A DNA stretch of 10,833 nucleotides from contig JAZRXH010000151.1 in the NCBI GenBank assembly GCA_045600125.1, forward strand, positions 1 through 10,833. The letters are read 5' to 3'. The stretch's first letter is position 1; the number at the start of each line of letters is the position of its first letter. The translations under genes were made by a program, and so were the position numbers. Positions 8,571-10,833 of the stretch are shown here, piece by piece. The notes beneath the pieces are model-generated. The model saw only the letters and a program-made list of their open reading frames with translations, made no database searches and was not told the origin of the DNA. Source of the DNA: SIG622 sp045600125. Lineage in GTDB: Bacteria; Bacillota; Clostridia; Oscillospirales; CAG-382.

Positions 8571-9176
8571 ATGGACAGACGAAAAGAAGAACATGAAAAA
8601 ATGCGGAAAATGACAGAGCTTTCGATCCTGACGGCAGTCATTGTGGTCGTGCAGGTGATCTGCACCTTTATAAAATTCGGACCCTTTTCGATCACGCTGG
8701 CACTCGTGCCGATCATCATCGGAGCGGCGCTCCACGGCAAGGGCGCCGGCGCCTATCTCGGCACGGTATTCGGCGGTGTCGTCCTCGTGACGGGGCTTCT
8801 CGGCTGGGACGGCGGTACGGTCCTGTACCTTATTTCGCTGAAGCCCGTGGCGGCGGTCGTTCTGTGCATCGTCAAGGGCACGGCGGCGGGCTTTGCGGCG
8901 GGAACCGTTTTCAAGGCGCTCGAAAAGAAGAGCACCCTTGCGGCGTCCTTTGCCTCCGGCATTGTCTGCCCCATCGTCAACACCGGGCTTTTTATCGTTC
9001 TGGCTCTCATTTTCTTCAAGGACGTACTGAGCTCCTGGGCAGGCGGGCAGAACCTCATGCTCTACATCATCTTCGGTCTTGCCGGAGCCAATTTCATCGT
9101 CGAGCTTCTTGTGAACACGCTGCTTGCCGCCGGCGTCGCCGAGATCATCAATGCGAGCCGCAAGGTAAGAAGATGA
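8571..9176 (+). CDS. ECF transporter S component, probably pantothenate-specific (PanT-like)
   Basis: The 201-residue integral membrane protein has about six hydrophobic helices (near residues 16-34, 38-52, 57-77, 86-110, 122-148, 163-192). Its layout matches the PF12822-type S components: MTELSILTAVIVVVQ start, ITLALVPIIIGAALHGKGAGAYLGTVFGG loop and helix. S components bind a vitamin and dock to a shared EcfT/EcfA/EcfA' energy module, which is not in this window. The substrate is inferred from the neighbouring pantothenate kinase and phosphopantetheinyl transferase; folate or another vitamin remains possible. An AAAGGA lies 11 bases before this ATG. The second Met (8601) is a possible alternative start that would still keep all helices. 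Confidence 0.85.
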   Translation: MDRRKEEHEKMRKMTELSILTAVIVVVQVICTFIKFGPFSITLALVPIIIGAALHGKGAGAYLGTVFGGVVLVTGLLGWDGGTVLYLISLKPVAAVVLCIVKGTAAGFAAGTVFKALEKKSTLAASFASGIVCPIVNTGLFIVLALIFFKDVLSSWAGGQNLMLYIIFGLAGANFIVELLVNTLLAAGVAEIINASRKVRR

Positions 9177-9225
9177 GAGGATAAGACGGCAGGACGGCAG
9201 CAGGAAACAGTAAATCATACATATC

Positions 9226-9258
9226 GGAAGCCTCCCGGTCCTTTATCCGGGCGCTTCC
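9226..9258 (+). other. Strong hairpin in the coaW leader
   Basis: GGAAGC (9226-9231) pairs with GCTTCC (9253-9258), and CCCGG (9234-9238) with CCGGG (9247-9251), forming an 11-pair stem with a small internal loop. No T-tract follows, so it is not a standard terminator. It ends a few bases before the GAGAGG ribosome site at 9261 and could affect mRNA processing or translation of coaW. Confidence 0.6.
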
Positions 9259-9278
9259 CTGAGAGGAAACACACGGCA

Positions 9279-10115
9279 ATGGGAATCATAATCGGAATAG
9301 ACGTAGGAGGAAGCACCACGAAGATCGTGGGCTTCAAGAACGGAAATATCATTTCTCCCACCTTTGTAAGGGCGGGGGATCCGGTGGCGTCGGTATACGG
9401 CGCTTTCGGTAAATTTACCTCGGAAAACAAGATATCTCTTCCCGACGTGGACAGAGTGATGATCACCGGCGTAGGCTCGACGTACATCGAAAACGATCTG
9501 TACGGCATCCCGGCGACTCACGTGACGGAATTCGAGTGCGTGGGCCTGGGCGGGCTTTACCTTTCGGGACTTGACGATGCGGTCATCGCCAGCCTCGGCA
9601 CCGGCACCGCCATCGTACACGCCGTGCGGGACGGCAGGATCGCCTACATGGGCGGCACCGGCGTGGGCGGAGGCACCCTGATCGGGCTTTCCAAGAAGAT
9701 GCTGGGCGTATCCAACGTGGACAACATCGTGGAGCTTGCCGCAGACGGTGATCTTGACAACGTGGATCTGACCATCGGCGACATTACCTCGAAGTCGGTG
9801 CATCCCGGACTCCCGGACAAGATGACCGCCGCCAACTTCGGCAAGCTCTCGGACGTGGCGCACCGGGCGGATATCGCCCTCGGCGTGATCAACCTCGTCT
9901 TCGAGTCGGTGGGCGTCCTCGGCGTTTTCGCCGCAAGACAGTGCGGGATCCGGGATATCGTCCTCACCGGCAACCTCACCACCATCCCGCAGGCAAAGCC
10001 CATCTTCGACAACCTTTCCGGCATGTTCGACATGAATATCCGCATCCCGGACAACGCCCAGTACGGCACCGTGATCGGAGCGGCTCTCAGCATGACGGGG
10101 AGCCCCCGCACCTGA
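9279..10115 (+). CDS. coaW: Type II pantothenate kinase
   Basis: The enzyme phosphorylates pantothenate with ATP, the first step of CoA synthesis, in the cytoplasm. It has 278 residues and an actin-like ASKHA fold. Family motifs are the phosphate loop GIDVGGSTTK (6-15), the EFEC segment with candidate catalytic Glu84 (EFDA in S. aureus CoaW), SLGTGTAI (105-112), the glycine-rich GGTGVGGGTLIGL (125-137), DLTIGDI (163-169), TAANFGK (183-189) and a closing YGTVIGAAL (262-270). S. aureus CoaW is not feedback-inhibited by CoA; whether that holds here is inference. The ribosome site GAGAGG is 12 bases from the ATG, a long gap. The gene ends almost directly against the repeat array. Confidence 0.92.
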   Translation: MGIIIGIDVGGSTTKIVGFKNGNIISPTFVRAGDPVASVYGAFGKFTSENKISLPDVDRVMITGVGSTYIENDLYGIPATHVTEFECVGLGGLYLSGLDDAVIASLGTGTAIVHAVRDGRIAYMGGTGVGGGTLIGLSKKMLGVSNVDNIVELAADGDLDNVDLTIGDITSKSVHPGLPDKMTAANFGKLSDVAHRADIALGVINLVFESVGVLGVFAARQCGIRDIVLTGNLTTIPQAKPIFDNLSGMFDMNIRIPDNAQYGTVIGAALSMTGSPRT

Positions 10116-10203
10116 CATGCTGTTATCGGCTCACGCCGGGAGTGAAGCAATCGCCTTGTTGCACACGAACAGAGCGTATTGTTCTCGGCGCACGCCGGGG
10201 GCA

Positions 10204-10224
10204 GGGGGGAAAACCGCCCTTTTT
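10204..10224 (+). terminator. Terminator-like hairpin in array unit 2, likely end of the coaW transcript
   Basis: Six G (10204-10209), AAAA, then CCGCCC (10214-10219) and five T form a six-position stem with one mismatch and a T-tract. It is the first terminator-like structure after coaW, about 90 bases past its stop. The stem is imperfect, so efficiency is uncertain. Confidence 0.5.
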
Positions 10225-10325
10225 GAATACGGGAGCGTATTATCTTCGGCTCACGCCGTGAGTGCGGCGATTGACCGCCTTTCTTGAGGACGGGAGCGTA
10301 TTGTTCTCGGCTCACGCCGGGGGCA

Positions 10326-10347
10326 GGGGGGGAAAACCGCCCTTTTT
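10326..10347 (+). terminator. Second copy of the terminator-like hairpin (array unit 4)
   Basis: This is the same structure as in unit 2: a seven-G run, AAAA, CCGCCC, then five T. It recurs because type A array units repeat and may act as a backup terminator. Confidence 0.4.
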
Positions 10348-10410
10348 GAATACGGGAGCGTATTGTTCTCGGCGCACGCCGTGAGGGTGGCGATTGACCG
10401 CCTTCTTGAA

Positions 10411-10622
10411 TACGGAGCGTATTGTTCTCGGCTCTCGCCGGGAGTGCCGCAATCGCCTCACTGCACACGAACGGGGGTGGTACTTTTGCCAAGAGCTGCA
10501 AAAGTACCCAAAAAAGCCCGGCGGGTACGGGAGGAGGCAGTCCATAAACGGTAACTGCAGAGGAACCACTGCAAAGAGATACTTTACGAGTACTGTTCTC
10601 GTTCTTGTTGCTGTTTGCCCCC
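10411..10622 (-). repeat. Right copy of the dispersed hairpin element (inverted)
   Basis: The reverse complement matches 1-217, including the lead block with AACAAGAACGAGAAC, the TAAAGTATCTCT word, ATGGACTGCC, CCGTACCCGCCGGGC, the central stem and a terminal type C unit. It lies about 10.2 kb from the left copy in opposite orientation. Its inner end merges with the ~60-bp array, so the array and the element are parts of one repeat family. Confidence 0.85.
10479..10508 (-). other. 11-bp perfect stem-loop inside right element copy
   Basis: GGTACTTTTGC (10479-10489) and GCAAAAGTACC (10498-10508) pair perfectly around an eight-base loop. The stem aligns with 116-145 in the left copy but with different base pairs at two positions. 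Confidence 0.8.
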
Positions 10623-10637
10623 TCCCGCCGACACAAT

Positions 10638-10794
10638 CATCGGTGCGAGCACCGATGTAGGAAGTTTTCTGCGAAAACTTTCCATAGTAGCAAGCAGCGC
10701 GTCCGCAGCGGACGCTATGACTCGGAGCTTCTCCTACGGGAGTGCATTGTCGCCTCGCTGAGGTGTCCTATTTGGCTTTGCGCACTGATAAGTG
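10638..10794. repeat. Chain of six mini-hairpins, non-coding
   Basis: Perfect or near-perfect stems follow each other: CATCGGTGC/GCACCGATG (10638-10657), a 10-pair AAGTTTTC-type stem with one wobble (10660-10682), GCGTCCGC/GCGGACGC (10699-10715), CTCC-TACG-GGAG (10731-10742, a UNCG-type loop on the + strand), CCTC-GCT-GAGG (10753-10763) and CACT-GATA-AGTG (10783-10794). No coding frame is convincing. It may be a structured RNA or a further part of the dispersed element. The last ~40 bases of the window show nothing I can assign. Confidence 0.6.
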
Positions 10795-10833
10795 TCGGTC
10801 ACGTCAACAAGCGAGAGGTACCATTTAGCGAGT

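Larger units (their letters stand above)
10118..10473 (-). repeat. Six-unit ~60-bp hairpin repeat array (order C-A-B-A-B-C)
   Basis: Units start near 10118, 10172, 10233, 10294, 10356 and 10415 and are 59-62 bases where both ends are clear. Each opens with a GAGCGTATTGTTCTCGGC-like core (degenerate in the first) and a CGGC-NNNN-GCCG hairpin. Three body types follow: A (G-run, AAAA, CCGCCC, T-tract) in units 2 and 4; B (a GGCGATTGACCGCC dyad) in units 3 and 5; C (GCAATCGCCT...GCACACGAAC) in units 1 and 6. Most junctions form AATACG-GGAG-CGTATT hairpins. Strand is given to match the + strand orientation of the left element copy, where most CGGC/GCCG loops read as GNRA. No spacer-like unique sequence is seen. 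Confidence 0.85.

Noticed and set aside
9243..10118. Minus-strand reading frame opposite coaW
   Set aside because: The + strand frame has all type II pantothenate kinase motifs; the opposite frame is a composition artefact.
10118..10473. CRISPR array
   Set aside because: Units recur at ~60 bp, but the sequences between cores are themselves repeated in three types; there are no unique spacers and no cas genes.
9644..10636. Minus-strand frame running through the repeat array and into coaW
   Set aside because: Its translation is Arg/Pro/Ser repeat peptides from hairpin DNA and then the coaW antisense; no ribosome site and no domain.

Overview
The window reads as a chromosomal segment of a GC-rich, probably gut-associated member of the Clostridia (Oscillospirales/Ruminococcaceae-like). 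The evidence is a Gram-positive protein set (a DUF896/YnzC protein, a YwiB-like DUF1934 protein, a stand-alone ECF S component, a type II pantothenate kinase), strong AAAGGA/GGAGG ribosome sites, near-consensus sigma-A promoters and strongly G/C-biased third codon positions. The taxonomic call is inference only. All recognisable genes are on the + strand.

Layout: 1-346 is non-coding repeat DNA: one copy of a dispersed hairpin element, then an 18-bp tandem repeat. A sigma-A promoter (350-378) drives a short DUF896 gene (438-650) that ends in a clean intrinsic terminator (683-710). A non-coding stretch with two dyads (726-751, 784-810) leads to a second near-consensus promoter (839-867) and an octanucleotide tandem array. 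Then comes a long co-directional run: murI (glutamate racemase), a DUF1934-like gene whose start codon is missing or non-standard, a secreted S41 (CtpA-type) peptidase with PDZ and peptidoglycan-binding domains, a small AT-richer zinc-ribbon protein, gyrA, a 4'-phosphopantetheinyl transferase overlapping the gyrA stop, an ECF-transporter S component, and coaW (type II pantothenate kinase). I see no convincing intrinsic terminator between murI and coaW. From 10118 to the end is repeat DNA again: a six-unit ~60-bp hairpin array, an inverted second copy of the element found at 1-217, and a chain of mini-hairpins.

How the genes fit together: murI supplies D-glutamate for peptidoglycan, and the secreted PG-binding peptidase acts in the envelope. 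The last three genes form a coherent chain: the S component plausibly imports pantothenate, CoaW phosphorylates it at the start of CoA synthesis, and the transferase uses CoA to convert an apo carrier protein to its holo form. gyrA lies between these two themes.

The most unusual content is repeat DNA. The gene block is bracketed by inverted copies (1-217 and 10411-10622) of a structured element whose central stem differs between copies by paired, compensatory changes. The right copy continues into an array of hairpin units in the order C-A-B-A-B-C. The phosphopantetheinyl transferase is interrupted by an in-frame 18-bp mini-hairpin repeat and by an acidic repeat.
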